DNA from: Pseudomonas sp. H3(2019)
Lineage (GTDB): Bacteria > Pseudomonadota > Gammaproteobacteria > Pseudomonadales > Pseudomonadaceae
Assembly (NCBI RefSeq): GCF_007713465.1
Contig: NZ_VMSG01000017.1
Span: 85,120 to 149,119 of the forward strand
Direction: 5' to 3'
DNA length: 64,000 nucleotides
The notes below the pieces were generated by a model. It searched no databases, was not told the DNA's origin, and worked only from the letters and a program-made list of their open reading frames with translations. Shown one piece after another: positions 1 through 8,468 of the stretch. Positions within the stretch are counted from its first letter, which is position 1. The number at the start of each line of letters is the position of its first letter. Both the position numbers and the translations under genes were made by a program.

Positions 1-93
1 CAGCAATAACGCCAGCGCATAGGTACCCGCCGCCAGAATAAAGCGCTTGAGCAACAGACTCTGGAGAACGTTATGGGTCAATCGTTGACTCAC
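1..93 (-). CDS. Membrane protein, N-terminal fragment (possibly diguanylate cyclase SadC)
   Basis: The minus-strand frame stays open from a GTG at 91-93 to the window edge and encodes about 31 residues. A short polar start is followed by a hydrophobic stretch (FILAAGTYALALLL) that looks like the first membrane helix of an integral membrane protein. The gene is cut by the window edge. In P. aeruginosa, as I remember it, the fumarase gene lies next to sadC, a diguanylate cyclase with N-terminal membrane helices, so sadC is the best guess from context only. No strong ribosome binding site precedes the GTG, so the start is uncertain; a TTG at 79-81 is an alternative. Confidence 0.4.
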   Translation of the reverse strand, partial: MSQRLTHNVLQSLLLKRFILAAGTYALALLL

Positions 94-106
94 TGTGGCT
101 GAATTG

Positions 107-182
107 CAGCTACAAGCTACAAGCTACAAGCTACAAGTCGCAAGCTGAAAACTTGCAGCTTGCCGCTTGTAGCTTATAGCTG
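107..182. repeat. AGCTACA-type short repeat array
   Basis: The unit CTACAAG occurs several times in tandem, followed after a short loop by its complement (CTTGTAGCTTATAGCTG), so the transcript could fold into a long hairpin. A related element lies at 20614-20709. It is a dispersed intergenic repeat and may serve as terminator-like structure between the divergent left-edge gene and fumarase. Confidence 0.7.
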
Positions 183-332
183 CCTCGAGAACCGAGGCGC
201 GTTATACTGCCGCGCCTTTTTAGCGTCGCGCCAGCAACCCCGGCGTGCCTTGAAAGGTGTTTGCAGCCGACCGATGCACCCCAGCTGCAAGCACCTTATT
301 GAATGTTCCCGTCTTTTAGAGGAGCGCGACTC

Positions 333-1856
333 ATGACCGTGATCAAGCAAGACGACCTGATTCAGAGCGTTGCTGACGCCCTGCAGTTCATTTCCTACTA
401 CCACCCCGTGGATTTCATCCAGGCGATGCACGAGGCCTACCTGCGTGAAGAATCGCCGGCCGCCCGCGATTCGATGGCACAGATCCTGATCAACTCGCGG
501 ATGTGCGCCACCGGCCACCGTCCGATCTGCCAGGACACCGGCATCGTCACCGTGTTTGTCCGCGTGGGCATGGACGTGCGCTGGGATGGCGCGACCATGG
601 GCCTGGACGACATGATCAACGAAGGCGTGCGTCGCGCCTACAACCTGCCGGAAAACGTCCTGCGTGCTTCGATCCTCGCCGACCCGGCGGGCGCTCGCAA
701 GAACACCAAGGACAACACCCCGGCCGTTATCCACTACTCGATCGTTCCGGGTAACACCGTGGAAGTCGACGTGGCAGCCAAGGGCGGCGGTTCCGAGAAC
801 AAGTCGAAAATGGCCATGCTCAACCCGTCCGACTCGATCGTTGACTGGGTGCTGAAAACCGTTCCGGAAATGGGCGCTGGCTGGTGCCCACCGGGCATGC
901 TCGGCATCGGCATCGGCGGCACCGCCGAGAAAGCCGCGGTCATGGCCAAGGAAGTGTTGATGGAATCCATCGACATCCACGAGCTGAAAAAGCGCGGCCC
1001 GTCCAACCGTATCGAAGAGATGCGCCTGGAGCTGTTCGAGAAGGTCAACCAACTGGGCATCGGCGCCCAGGGCCTGGGTGGCCTGACCACTGTGCTCGAC
1101 GTGAAGATCATGGATTACCCGACCCACGCCGCTTCGTTGCCGGTGTGCATGATCCCCAACTGCGCCGCCACCCGTCACGCGCACTTCGTGCTCGACGGTT
1201 CCGGCCCGGCGTCGCTGGAAGCGCCACCGTTGGACGCCTACCCGGAAATCGTCTGGGAAGCCGGCCCGTCGGCCCGTCGCGTCAACCTCGACACACTGAC
1301 CCCGGAAGACGTGCAGAGCTGGAAGCCGGGCGAAACCGTCCTGCTGAACGGCAAGATGCTCACCGGCCGCGACGCTGCGCACAAGCGCATGGTCGAGATG
1401 CTGAACAAGGGTGAAACCCTGCCGGTGGACCTGAAAGGTCGCTTCATCTACTACGTCGGCCCGGTTGATCCGGTGCGCGAAGAAGTGGTTGGCCCTGCTG
1501 GTCCGACCACCGCCACGCGGATGGACAAGTTCACCCGTCAGATCCTCGAGCAAACCGGCCTGCTGGGCATGATCGGCAAATCCGAACGCGGCCCGACCGC
1601 GATCGAAGCGATCAAGGACCACAAGGCTGTTTACTTGATGGCAGTAGGCGGCGCGGCTTACCTGGTGGCGCAAGCGATCAAGAAATCCCGCGTGGTGGCT
1701 TTCGCCGAACTGGGCATGGAAGCGATCTACGAGTTCGACGTCAAAGACATGCCGGTGACCGTTGCGGTCGACAGCAAGGGCGAGTCGGTACACATCACCG
1801 GCCCGGCCATCTGGCAGAAGAAAATCAGCGAAAGCCTGGCAGTAGAAGTGCAATAA
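333..1856 (+). CDS. fumA: Fumarate hydratase, class I (iron-sulfur)
   Basis: Converts fumarate and malate reversibly in the TCA cycle, in the cytoplasm. The 507-residue product has the two-part class I layout, with an N-terminal alpha domain and a C-terminal beta domain. Conserved cysteines that would hold the [4Fe-4S] cluster are seen in ICQDTG (near residue 66) and CMIPNCAATRHAHF (near 272-277). It is unrelated in sequence to oxygen-stable class II FumC. The ATG at 333 was chosen because GAGGAG precedes it at good spacing; an ATG at 303 lacks one. It is a single-gene unit closed by a hairpin terminator. The symbol follows E. coli usage; pseudomonad annotations often leave it unnamed. Confidence 0.93.
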   Translation: MTVIKQDDLIQSVADALQFISYYHPVDFIQAMHEAYLREESPAARDSMAQILINSRMCATGHRPICQDTGIVTVFVRVGMDVRWDGATMGLDDMINEGVRRAYNLPENVLRASILADPAGARKNTKDNTPAVIHYSIVPGNTVEVDVAAKGGGSENKSKMAMLNPSDSIVDWVLKTVPEMGAGWCPPGMLGIGIGGTAEKAAVMAKEVLMESIDIHELKKRGPSNRIEEMRLELFEKVNQLGIGAQGLGGLTTVLDVKIMDYPTHAASLPVCMIPNCAATRHAHFVLDGSGPASLEAPPLDAYPEIVWEAGPSARRVNLDTLTPEDVQSWKPGETVLLNGKMLTGRDAAHKRMVEMLNKGETLPVDLKGRFIYYVGPVDPVREEVVGPAGPTTATRMDKFTRQILEQTGLLGMIGKSERGPTAIEAIKDHKAVYLMAVGGAAYLVAQAIKKSRVVAFAELGMEAIYEFDVKDMPVTVAVDSKGESVHITGPAIWQKKISESLAVEVQ

Positions 1857-1876
1857 GCCTTTAACCGCTGGAAAAG

Positions 1877-1914
1877 AAAGCCGCACTGTTTGCAGAAACA
1901 GCGCGGCTTTTTTG
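1877..1914 (+). terminator. Rho-independent terminator of fumA
   Basis: The stem AAAGCCGC-A-CTGTTT pairs with AAACAG-C-GCGGCTTT around a short loop and runs into six T residues, 20 bases after the fumA stop codon. Confidence 0.85.
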
Positions 1915-2011
1915 TTATCCATTACGGCTCGCCGACGGTGTCTTTGGTCAAGCCCTCCTGTACTACTGCATGCTATGGTGCGCGCCCGTATTGCTGACTG
2001 TTTCTTACGCC

Positions 2012-3778
2012 ATGCTTGCGATTTCTCGTCCATTACGCCTGACGCTGTACACCCTGCTGATCCTCGCCGGTGCGGCCCTCGCCGCCACCCTGGCCATGCG
2101 CCACGCTGAACGCCAGGCCCAGGTGGACGATGCTGCCCGCGCCAATCAGCAACTGGCGCTGTACGCCAATTCCCTGCATACCCTGATCGAACGCTACCGC
2201 GCGCTGCCTGCCGTGCTTGCATTGGACCCGGAACTGCGTTCGGCACTCGATGGCCCGGTCAGCCCGCAGCAGCAGGACGCGCTGAACCGCAAACTGGAAA
2301 AGATCAACGGTGCCGCGCAGTCGTCCACCCTGGAACTGCTGGATCACAACGGCCTTGCGGTGGCCGCCAGCAATTGGCGCTTGCCCAGCAGTTACGTCGG
2401 CCACAACTACGGCTTCCGCCCTTATTTCAGCCAGACCCGCAACCAGGGCGCCGGGCGCTTTTACGCGGTGGGCGTGACCAGCGGGATTCCCGGCTATTTT
2501 CTGTCCAGTGCGGTGACCGGTGACAACGGTGAGTTTCTCGGCGCCATGGTGGTAAAACTCGAGTTTCCGGAGCTGGAACGCGAATGGCGTCAAGGTAGCG
2601 ACACCCTGCTGGTCAGCGATGCGCGGGGCATTGTGTTTATCGCCAATCAGCCGGGATGGCGCTATCGGTTGCTGGGCACGCTATCGGACACTGATCGCGC
2701 CGAGCTCAAAACCACGCGCCAATATGACAAGCAGCCGCTGACCCCGCTCGACCATCAACCGATCCGACACTTTGACGAGAACAGTTACCTGGCCCGTGTC
2801 GACGGCCCCGATGGCGTAGCGGATTACCTGTGGGAATCGCTGCCCTTGAGCACCGAAGGCTGGACCTTGCACCTGTTGCGGCGCCCGCAGGTGGCCTTCG
2901 AAGATTTGCGTAACGCCGGGCTGGCCGCTGCCGGAGTGTGGCTGACGCTGGTGTTTTTGCTGCTGTTTCTCAGCCAGCGTTGGCGTCTGGCCAAGCTGCG
3001 TCAGCGCAGCCGCGAAGAGCTCGAACGCCTGGTTGAAGAGCGCACCCGCGACCTGCGCACCGCTCAGGACGGTCTGGTGCAATCAGCCAAACTCGCGGCG
3101 CTGGGGCAGATGTCGGCGGCCCTGGCCCATGAAATCAACCAGCCACTCACCGCCCAACGCATGCAACTGGCAACCTTACGCTTGCTGCTCGATCACGGTC
3201 GGATCGATGACGCGTATAAAGCGCTGAAACCGGTGGACGAGATGCTGACACGCATGGCGGCGATTACTGGCCACCTCAAAACCTTCGCACGTAAAAGCCC
3301 CAGCGGTTTGCGCGAGCGTCTGGATCTGGCATCGGTGGTCGATCAATCACTGCAACTGCTCGACGCTCGGCTACGTGATGAACAGATCGACTGCGTATTG
3401 CACCTGAGTCGCCCGGCCTGGGTTCGCGGCGATGCAATTCGCCTGGAACAGGTGCTGATCAATCTGCTGCGCAATGCCCTCGATGCAATGCGTGACAAAC
3501 CGCTCAAGCGTCTGGAAATCCGCCTTGAAGCCGATGAACAGTTGTGGCGCCTGACGGTCGCCGACAACGGCGGCGGTATTGCGCTGCAGGATCTGCCGAA
3601 TATCTTCGATCCGTTCTTCACCACCAAACCGGTAGGTGATGGCCTGGGCCTTGGGCTGGCGGTATCGTTCGCCATCGTGCATGAACTTGGCGGTCGCCTG
3701 AGCGCCGACAATCACGGCGACGGCGCCATCTTCACCCTCACTTTGCCCATCGATCTGGAGGCGCACATTCAATGTTGA
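2012..3778 (+). CDS. DctB/MifS-like sensor histidine kinase for C4/C5-dicarboxylates
   Basis: Membrane kinase of 588 residues that should sense an external dicarboxylate and phosphorylate the regulator encoded next. There is an N-terminal membrane helix (about 5-28), a periplasmic double-Cache sensor of about 260 residues, and a second helix near 303-323. A short coiled linker then leads to the kinase core, with the H box ALAHEINQPL (His373) and an ATPase domain with N box LINLLRNALDAM and G box DNGGGI. This is the DctB pattern. The gene overlaps its partner by 7 bases, so the two are translationally coupled. An upstream in-frame ATG at 1970 would add 14 residues; neither start has a strong ribosome site. 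P. aeruginosa MifS, which controls alpha-ketoglutarate uptake, is the likely counterpart given the permease downstream. Confidence 0.85.
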   Translation: MLAISRPLRLTLYTLLILAGAALAATLAMRHAERQAQVDDAARANQQLALYANSLHTLIERYRALPAVLALDPELRSALDGPVSPQQQDALNRKLEKINGAAQSSTLELLDHNGLAVAASNWRLPSSYVGHNYGFRPYFSQTRNQGAGRFYAVGVTSGIPGYFLSSAVTGDNGEFLGAMVVKLEFPELEREWRQGSDTLLVSDARGIVFIANQPGWRYRLLGTLSDTDRAELKTTRQYDKQPLTPLDHQPIRHFDENSYLARVDGPDGVADYLWESLPLSTEGWTLHLLRRPQVAFEDLRNAGLAAAGVWLTLVFLLLFLSQRWRLAKLRQRSREELERLVEERTRDLRTAQDGLVQSAKLAALGQMSAALAHEINQPLTAQRMQLATLRLLLDHGRIDDAYKALKPVDEMLTRMAAITGHLKTFARKSPSGLRERLDLASVVDQSLQLLDARLRDEQIDCVLHLSRPAWVRGDAIRLEQVLINLLRNALDAMRDKPLKRLEIRLEADEQLWRLTVADNGGGIALQDLPNIFDPFFTTKPVGDGLGLGLAVSFAIVHELGGRLSADNHGDGAIFTLTLPIDLEAHIQC

Positions 3779-5097
3779 ACGCGGTGATCGTGGTCGATGA
3801 CGAAAGCAGTATTCGCGATGCCGTCGAACAATGGCTGAGCCTCTCGGGGTTCGAGGTCAAACTGTTCAGCCGCGCCGATGAATGCCTGACGCAGCTGCCG
3901 GCGAATTTTCCCGGGGTGATCCTCAGCGATGTGCGAATGCCCGGCATGACCGGCCTGGAACTCCTGGCCCGGTTGCAGCAAGTGGACGCCGATTTGCCAG
4001 TGATCCTGCTGACCGGTCACGGCGATGTGCCGATGGCGGTCGAAGCCATGCGCGATGGCGCCTACGACTTCCTTGAAAAACCCTTCAGCCCGGAAACCTT
4101 GCTCAGCAGCCTGCGCCGGGCGCTCGACAAACGTCGGCTGGTGCTGGAAAACCGTGCCCTGCACGAGCAGGCCGATAACCGCAGCAAACTCGACGCCAGC
4201 CTGCTCGGGGTCTCTCGTGGTTTGCAGACCCTGCGCCGGCAAGTGCTGGACCTCGCGGCGCTGCCAGTGAATGTGCTGATCCGTGGCGAAACCGGCAGCG
4301 GCAAAGAGCTGGTCGCCCGCTGCCTGCATGATTTCGGCCCGCGCGCCGACAAGCCGTTCGTGGCGCTTAACTGTGCGGCGATCCCCGAGCAGCTGTTCGA
4401 AGCCGAGTTGTTCGGTCATGAAAGCGGCGCCTTCACCGGCGCTCAGGGCAAACGTATCGGCAAGCTTGAGTACGCCGATGGCGGCACCTTATTCCTCGAT
4501 GAAATCGAAAGCATGCCACTGGCTCAGCAGGTCAAACTACTGCGCGTGTTGCAGGAGCAAAAGCTCGAACGGCTGGGCTCCAACCAGAGCATTCACGTGG
4601 ACCTGCGGATCATCGCCGCGACCAAACCCGACCTGCTGGATGAAGCCCGCGCCGGGCGTTTTCGCGAAGACCTGGCGTATCGGCTGAACGTCGCGGAGTT
4701 GCGCTTGCCGCCATTGCGCGAACGGCGTGAGGACATTCCATTGTTGTTCGAACACTTCGCTCACGCCGCCGCGCAGCGGCTGGGACGCAACTTTCCACCG
4801 CTCACTGGCCCGCAGTTGAGTCGGTTGCTGAGCCATGACTGGCCGGGCAATGTGCGCGAACTGGCGAACGTCGCCGAGCGCCAGGTACTGGGCCTGGGTG
4901 AACCGGAACCGGTCGGCATCGAGCCCGGCCAGTCCCTCGCCGCCCAGCAGGAAGCTTTCGAAGCCCACTGCCTGCGAGCCGCGCTGACCCGGCATAAGGG
5001 CGACATCAAAGCCGTGCTGGAAGAACTGCAACTGCCGCGCCGGACCTTCAATGAAAAGATGCAGCGGCATGGGCTGAGCCGAGAGATGTTTCTGTAA
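3772..5097 (+). CDS. DctD/MifR-like sigma-54 response regulator
   Basis: Enhancer-binding activator of 441 residues. The N-terminal receiver carries Asp53 in ILSDVRMPG. The central AAA+ domain has Walker A GETGSGKE (172-179) and the sigma-54 contact loop GAFTGA (219-224). The C-terminal helix-turn-helix is the Fis-like segment ending near LQLPRRTFNEKMQRHG. All key residues are present, so it should respond to the upstream kinase and open sigma-54 promoters. A good sigma-54 promoter with two upstream palindromic sites lies just downstream, in front of the permease gene, which is the obvious target. DctD and MifR are close relatives; the neighbouring alpha-ketoglutarate-type permease favours MifR, but sequence alone does not settle it. 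Confidence 0.88.
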   Translation: MLNAVIVVDDESSIRDAVEQWLSLSGFEVKLFSRADECLTQLPANFPGVILSDVRMPGMTGLELLARLQQVDADLPVILLTGHGDVPMAVEAMRDGAYDFLEKPFSPETLLSSLRRALDKRRLVLENRALHEQADNRSKLDASLLGVSRGLQTLRRQVLDLAALPVNVLIRGETGSGKELVARCLHDFGPRADKPFVALNCAAIPEQLFEAELFGHESGAFTGAQGKRIGKLEYADGGTLFLDEIESMPLAQQVKLLRVLQEQKLERLGSNQSIHVDLRIIAATKPDLLDEARAGRFREDLAYRLNVAELRLPPLRERREDIPLLFEHFAHAAAQRLGRNFPPLTGPQLSRLLSHDWPGNVRELANVAERQVLGLGEPEPVGIEPGQSLAAQQEAFEAHCLRAALTRHKGDIKAVLEELQLPRRTFNEKMQRHGLSREMFL

Positions 5098-5100
5098 TCA

Positions 5101-5210
5101 ATCGTTCCCACGCGCAGCAAAGGAATGCAGCCCGTGACGCTCCGCGTCACTTCCGCGAGGGGGACGCGGAGCGTCCCTTGAGGCATTCCCACGCAGAGCA
5201 TGGGAACGAT
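5101..5210. repeat. Long form of the ATCGTTCCCACGC repeat
   Basis: Outer arms ATCGTTCCCACGC and CATGGGAACGAT enclose two inner hairpins (GTGACGCTCCGCGTCAC and GGACGCGGAGCGTCC). The same composite occurs at 37438-37547 and 41873-41980, with shorter versions elsewhere. It is an intergenic REP/BIME-like element placed just after the response regulator stop. Confidence 0.85.
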
Positions 5211-5217
5211 CATGCGT

Positions 5218-5267
5218 AGGCGGATTTTTGCTCATCACCCTACTCGCCATAAGCGGATTTCCGCTCA
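5218..5267 (+). promoter_or_regulatory. Paired upstream activator sites for the sigma-54 regulator
   Basis: Two copies of one site, GGCGGATTTTTGCTCA (from 5219) and AGCGGATTTCCGCTCA (from 5252), lie 33 bases apart, about three helical turns. The second contains the perfect palindrome AGCGGA-TT-TCCGCT. They sit roughly 70-115 bases before the predicted transcription start, where an NtrC-family activator normally binds. Assignment to the DctD/MifR-like protein is inferred from adjacency. Confidence 0.6.
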
Positions 5268-5306
5268 CCCATTCCCGCAACCCCCTCTAAACCGGCCATC
5301 AGCCCC

Positions 5307-5323
5307 TTGGCACAGCTCCTGCT
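5307..5323 (+). promoter_or_regulatory. Sigma-54 promoter of the dicarboxylate permease gene
   Basis: TTGGCACAGCTCCTGCT matches the -24/-12 consensus (TTGGCAC, then GC), with the required 10 bases between the GG (5309-5310) and GC (5321-5322) elements. Transcription would start near 5334, about 50 bases before the permease ATG. Confidence 0.75.
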
Positions 5324-5384
5324 ATAGCCCTCCCAGGCTGCGTTTACGCGCGCTCCACAAAAACAATTAAATGAAGGATCCGTC

Positions 5385-6704
5385 ATGGATAACTCACAAA
5401 CCCTGCCTCTTGGGTCGGCCGCTGTGCCTGCCAAAGAAAAGACCACCGCCAGCCGCATCAGATCGATCTTCAGCGGCTCTGTCGGCAACATGGTCGAGTG
5501 GTACGACTGGTATGTCTACGCCGCCTTCTCGCTGTATTTCGCCAAAGCCTTTTTCCCCAAAGGCGACACCACCGCCCAACTGCTGAACACCGCTGCGATT
5601 TTCGCCGTGGGCTTTCTGATGCGCCCGATCGGCGGCTGGCTGATGGGCCTGTATGCCGACCGCGCCGGGCGTAAAGCCGCGCTGATGGCGTCGGTGTACC
5701 TGATGTGCTTCGGCTCGCTGATCATTGCATTGAGCCCGGGTTATGAAACCATCGGCGTCGGCGCACCGATTCTGTTGGTGTTCGCCCGTTTGCTGCAGGG
5801 CCTGTCAGTCGGTGGCGAATACGGCACCTCGGCAACCTACCTGAGCGAAATGGCGACCAAGGAACGTCGCGGCTTCTTCTCGAGCTTCCAGTACGTCACG
5901 CTGATCTCCGGCCAGCTCATCGCCCTCGGCGTGTTGATCGTGCTGCAGCAAACCCTGACCACCGAACAACTGTACGACTGGGGCTGGCGTATTCCGTTTG
6001 CCATCGGCGCGCTGTGTGCCATCGTCGCGTTGTACCTGCGTCGCGGGATGGAGGAAACCGAGTCGTTCACCAAGAAAGAAAAGTCCAAAGAAAGCGCCAT
6101 GCGCACCCTGCTGCGCCATCCCAAGGAACTGATGACCGTGGTCGGCCTGACCATGGGCGGCACCCTGGCCTTCTACACCTACACCACCTACATGCAGAAA
6201 TACCTGGTGAACACGGTCGGCATGAGCATCTCCGACTCCACCACCATTTCGGCGGCCACGCTGTTCCTGTTCATGTGCCTGCAACCGGTCATCGGCGGCT
6301 TGTCGGATAAAGTCGGGCGGCGGCCGATCCTGATTGCCTTCGGCATTCTCGGTACTCTGTTCACCGTGCCGATCCTCACCACACTGCACACCATCCAGAC
6401 CTGGTGGGGCGCGTTCTTCCTGATCATGGCGGCGCTGATCATCGTCAGCGGCTACACCTCGATTAACGCGGTGGTCAAAGCCGAACTGTTCCCGACTGAA
6501 ATCCGCGCCCTGGGCGTCGGCCTGCCGTATGCACTGACCGTGTCGATCTTCGGCGGTACCGCTGAATACATCGCCCTGTGGTTCAAGAGCATTGGCATGG
6601 AAACCGGTTACTACTGGTATGTCACGGCCTGCATCGCGGTGTCGTTGCTGGTGTACGTGACCATGAAAGACACCCGCAAACACTCGCGGATCGAGACTGA
6701 CTGA
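5385..6704 (+). CDS. MFS metabolite:proton symporter, alpha-ketoglutarate/dicarboxylate permease type
   Basis: Inner-membrane importer of 439 residues from the metabolite:H+ symporter family, with about 12 hydrophobic segments and the MFS loop motif ADRAGRKAAL after the second segment. The N-terminus (GNMVEWYDWYVYAAFSLYFA) is typical of KgtP/PcaT-type permeases. The start has AAGGA eight bases upstream. It follows a DctB/DctD-type system and its own sigma-54 promoter, so it is most likely the transporter that system switches on. Substrate is inferred as alpha-ketoglutarate or another dicarboxylate; members of this family also carry shikimate, proline and citrate. Confidence 0.85.
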   Translation: MDNSQTLPLGSAAVPAKEKTTASRIRSIFSGSVGNMVEWYDWYVYAAFSLYFAKAFFPKGDTTAQLLNTAAIFAVGFLMRPIGGWLMGLYADRAGRKAALMASVYLMCFGSLIIALSPGYETIGVGAPILLVFARLLQGLSVGGEYGTSATYLSEMATKERRGFFSSFQYVTLISGQLIALGVLIVLQQTLTTEQLYDWGWRIPFAIGALCAIVALYLRRGMEETESFTKKEKSKESAMRTLLRHPKELMTVVGLTMGGTLAFYTYTTYMQKYLVNTVGMSISDSTTISAATLFLFMCLQPVIGGLSDKVGRRPILIAFGILGTLFTVPILTTLHTIQTWWGAFFLIMAALIIVSGYTSINAVVKAELFPTEIRALGVGLPYALTVSIFGGTAEYIALWFKSIGMETGYYWYVTACIAVSLLVYVTMKDTRKHSRIETD

Positions 6705-6741
6705 CCGCGTTCGGCAGTCACTGCAACGGTGACTGCCTGTG

Positions 6742-6771
6742 ATCGTTCCCACGCGGTAGCGTGGGAACGAT
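6742..6771. repeat. Short form of the ATCGTTCCCACGC repeat
   Basis: A simple hairpin, ATCGTTCCCACGC with complement GCGTGGGAACGAT, lies between the permease and flavin reductase genes. It may also end permease transcription. Confidence 0.8.
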
Positions 6772-6852
6772 CAATCTTTCCTAGAGTGGCACTCACCCTC
6801 AATGACTTGCACTATGGCAACCTTCACTTTTACGTCTGCGCAAGAGCCCGCC

Positions 6853-7485
6853 ATGTCTGATGATATTCACTACTACGAACCTGCCCTGGGCCACGGCCTG
6901 CCCCACGACCCGTTCAACGCGATCGTCGGCCCGCGGCCTATCGGCTGGATTTCCTCGCAGGATGCCGAAGGTCGGCTGAACCTGGCGCCGTACAGTTTTT
7001 TCAACGCGTTCAACTACATTCCGCCGATCATCGGGTTCTCAAGCGTCGGCCGTAAAGACAGCCTGAACAACATCGAGCAGACCGGCGAATTCGCCTGGAA
7101 CCTGGCCACCCGTCCGCTGGCCGAGCAGATGAACCAGAGTTGCGCGACGGTCCCGGCCGACGTCAACGAGTTCGAACTGGCCGGGCTGACGCCGGCAGCC
7201 TCGAAAATCATTCAGGTACCGCGGGTCGCTGAAAGCCCGGTGTCCTTCGAGTGCAAGGTCACGCAGATCATTCAGTTGCAACGCGCCGACAAGGAAGTGG
7301 TGCCGAGCTGGCTGATCCTCGGCGAAGTGGTCGCGGTGCATATTGCCAAGTGGCTGCTCAAGGATGGGGTGTACGACACCGCCGCGGCAGAACCGATTCT
7401 GCGCGGCGGCGGGCCGGCGGATTATTTCCAGCTGGGGCCAGAGGCCTTGTTCAAGATGTTCCGCCCGGGGGCGACCAAGGCATAA
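6853..7485 (+). CDS. Flavin reductase family protein (FMN-binding split barrel)
   Basis: A 210-residue protein of the flavin reductase-like (DIM6/NTAB) family. The N-terminal block FNAIVGPRPIGWISSQD and the following segment NLAPYSFFNAF are typical FMN-binding parts of the split barrel. Such proteins bind FMN and often reduce flavin for a partner or act on small aromatic substrates; no substrate can be read from the sequence. The ATG at 6853 gives the usual family length, with AAGAG upstream; an ATG at 6802 would add 17 unconserved residues. The next genes run the other way, so it seems to be transcribed alone. Confidence 0.82.
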   Translation: MSDDIHYYEPALGHGLPHDPFNAIVGPRPIGWISSQDAEGRLNLAPYSFFNAFNYIPPIIGFSSVGRKDSLNNIEQTGEFAWNLATRPLAEQMNQSCATVPADVNEFELAGLTPAASKIIQVPRVAESPVSFECKVTQIIQLQRADKEVVPSWLILGEVVAVHIAKWLLKDGVYDTAAAEPILRGGGPADYFQLGPEALFKMFRPGATKA

Positions 7486-7494
7486 GCCAAAGGG

Positions 7495-7725
7495 TTACCA
7501 GACCAGTTCGCCGTCTTCAGCGACGTCGGTCAACTGCTCAAGCTTCTGCTCGGCAGCCTGATCGGCTTCGAAGGCGGTCTTGAATGTCTGCTCATCGAGG
7601 ATTTTGTGAAAACGCGGGGCGCCTGAGCCACCCAGGGCTTTGACGGCGATGGCGGCGCTGTAGCCTCCTTCACCCGGTACTACGGCGGAAACAGCTTCGA
7701 ACTGTGCAAACTCTTTACGTGCCAT
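7495..7725 (-). CDS. Small hypothetical protein
   Basis: A 76-residue acidic protein with no signal peptide or membrane segment, and nothing I can tie to a named domain. The start at 7725 (MARKEFAQFE) has AGGA eight bases upstream, better than an upstream ATG at 7758. The C-terminus is rich in Glu, Gln and Ala and predicted helical. It ends 9 bases beyond the end of the convergent flavin reductase gene. It resembles conserved small proteins of pseudomonads, but I assign no function. Confidence 0.6.
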   Translation of the reverse strand: MARKEFAQFEAVSAVVPGEGGYSAAIAVKALGGSGAPRFHKILDEQTFKTAFEADQAAEQKLEQLTDVAEDGELVW

Positions 7726-7767
7726 GTCGCGGATCCTGGCCAATGGAAAGTCGGCCATTCTAAACCG

Positions 7768-8133
7768 TCAGCTGGCCAACTGCTGTAGTGAGGTGCTGTT
7801 CAACTGCGGATATTCACCGCGAGCCTGAGCCGCCGACACTTCGCTGAAGGTGTGAAAATCCAGGCTGTTGACCACCAACTCCTGCACCAGCTCGGCAAAG
7901 ATCTGCATGGCCGGGGTGCCGAAGTAGGCGGTCATGGCCTGCTGGTCGACCCAAAAACCGGACACCAGCCACAGCTCGGGATCGCACAACGAATGCTGCA
8001 AGGCAAAGTGCAGGCACCCGCTGGCCTGACGCGACGGTTCGATCAGGCTGCTCAAACGCGCGCCCAACTCCATCGAGCGGCCGGCACGGGCACGGACAAA
8101 AGCCATATGGCTGACGGGGATCTGCGTGGACAT
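7768..8133 (-). CDS. Antibiotic biosynthesis monooxygenase (ABM)-fold protein
   Basis: A 121-residue protein with the short ferredoxin-like ABM/YgiN fold: a strand near HMAFVRARAG, the helix LGARLSSLIEPSRQASGCL, then the FWVDQQAMTAYFGTPAMQIF segment typical of the family. Members act as small cofactor-free oxygenases or quinol-handling proteins. It stands alone on the minus strand, 42 bases beyond the start of the small hypothetical gene, and is transcribed divergently from the AraC regulator at 8469, which may control it. Substrate unknown. Confidence 0.75.
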   Translation of the reverse strand: MSTQIPVSHMAFVRARAGRSMELGARLSSLIEPSRQASGCLHFALQHSLCDPELWLVSGFWVDQQAMTAYFGTPAMQIFAELVQELVVNSLDFHTFSEVSAAQARGEYPQLNSTSLQQLAS

Positions 8134-8468
8134 GTTCGACTCTCCCTGATGTAGACGATCGGCAGCCTGAGAGAAGCTGCGACAGGGACAGAGATTAAGC
8201 GACAGGTGCCAGGCCCGTTAGTCGATTCCTGCCGGCTTGTTGCACAATCCTGCACGCAAACAGCGTTATCGCCGTGCCATGGCAAGATCTGATCCTGGAA
8301 TGTGACAAAGGGGTTTCAAGCAAGTTTTCCCGCGTTCTGTTCACGTTCTCTATGCTGAATCCGACCACACAGCAGGATCAGGCAAGTTTTGCGCAGGATT
8401 CGCCTACCACCTGGACTTGCACAAATTTAAGCTGTGCTCATCCCATCTCCTGGCCGAGGATGTTTTGC

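Noticed and set aside
107..182. Tandem AGCTACAAG units considered as a CRISPR or minisatellite
   Set aside because: Units are about seven bases with no unique spacers, and the element folds on itself; a related element occurs at 20614.
174..2246. A 690-codon open frame on the minus strand across fumA
   Set aside because: It is antisense to a canonical fumarase, is rich in His, Arg and Gly as GC-rich shadow frames are, and has no recognisable domain or start site.
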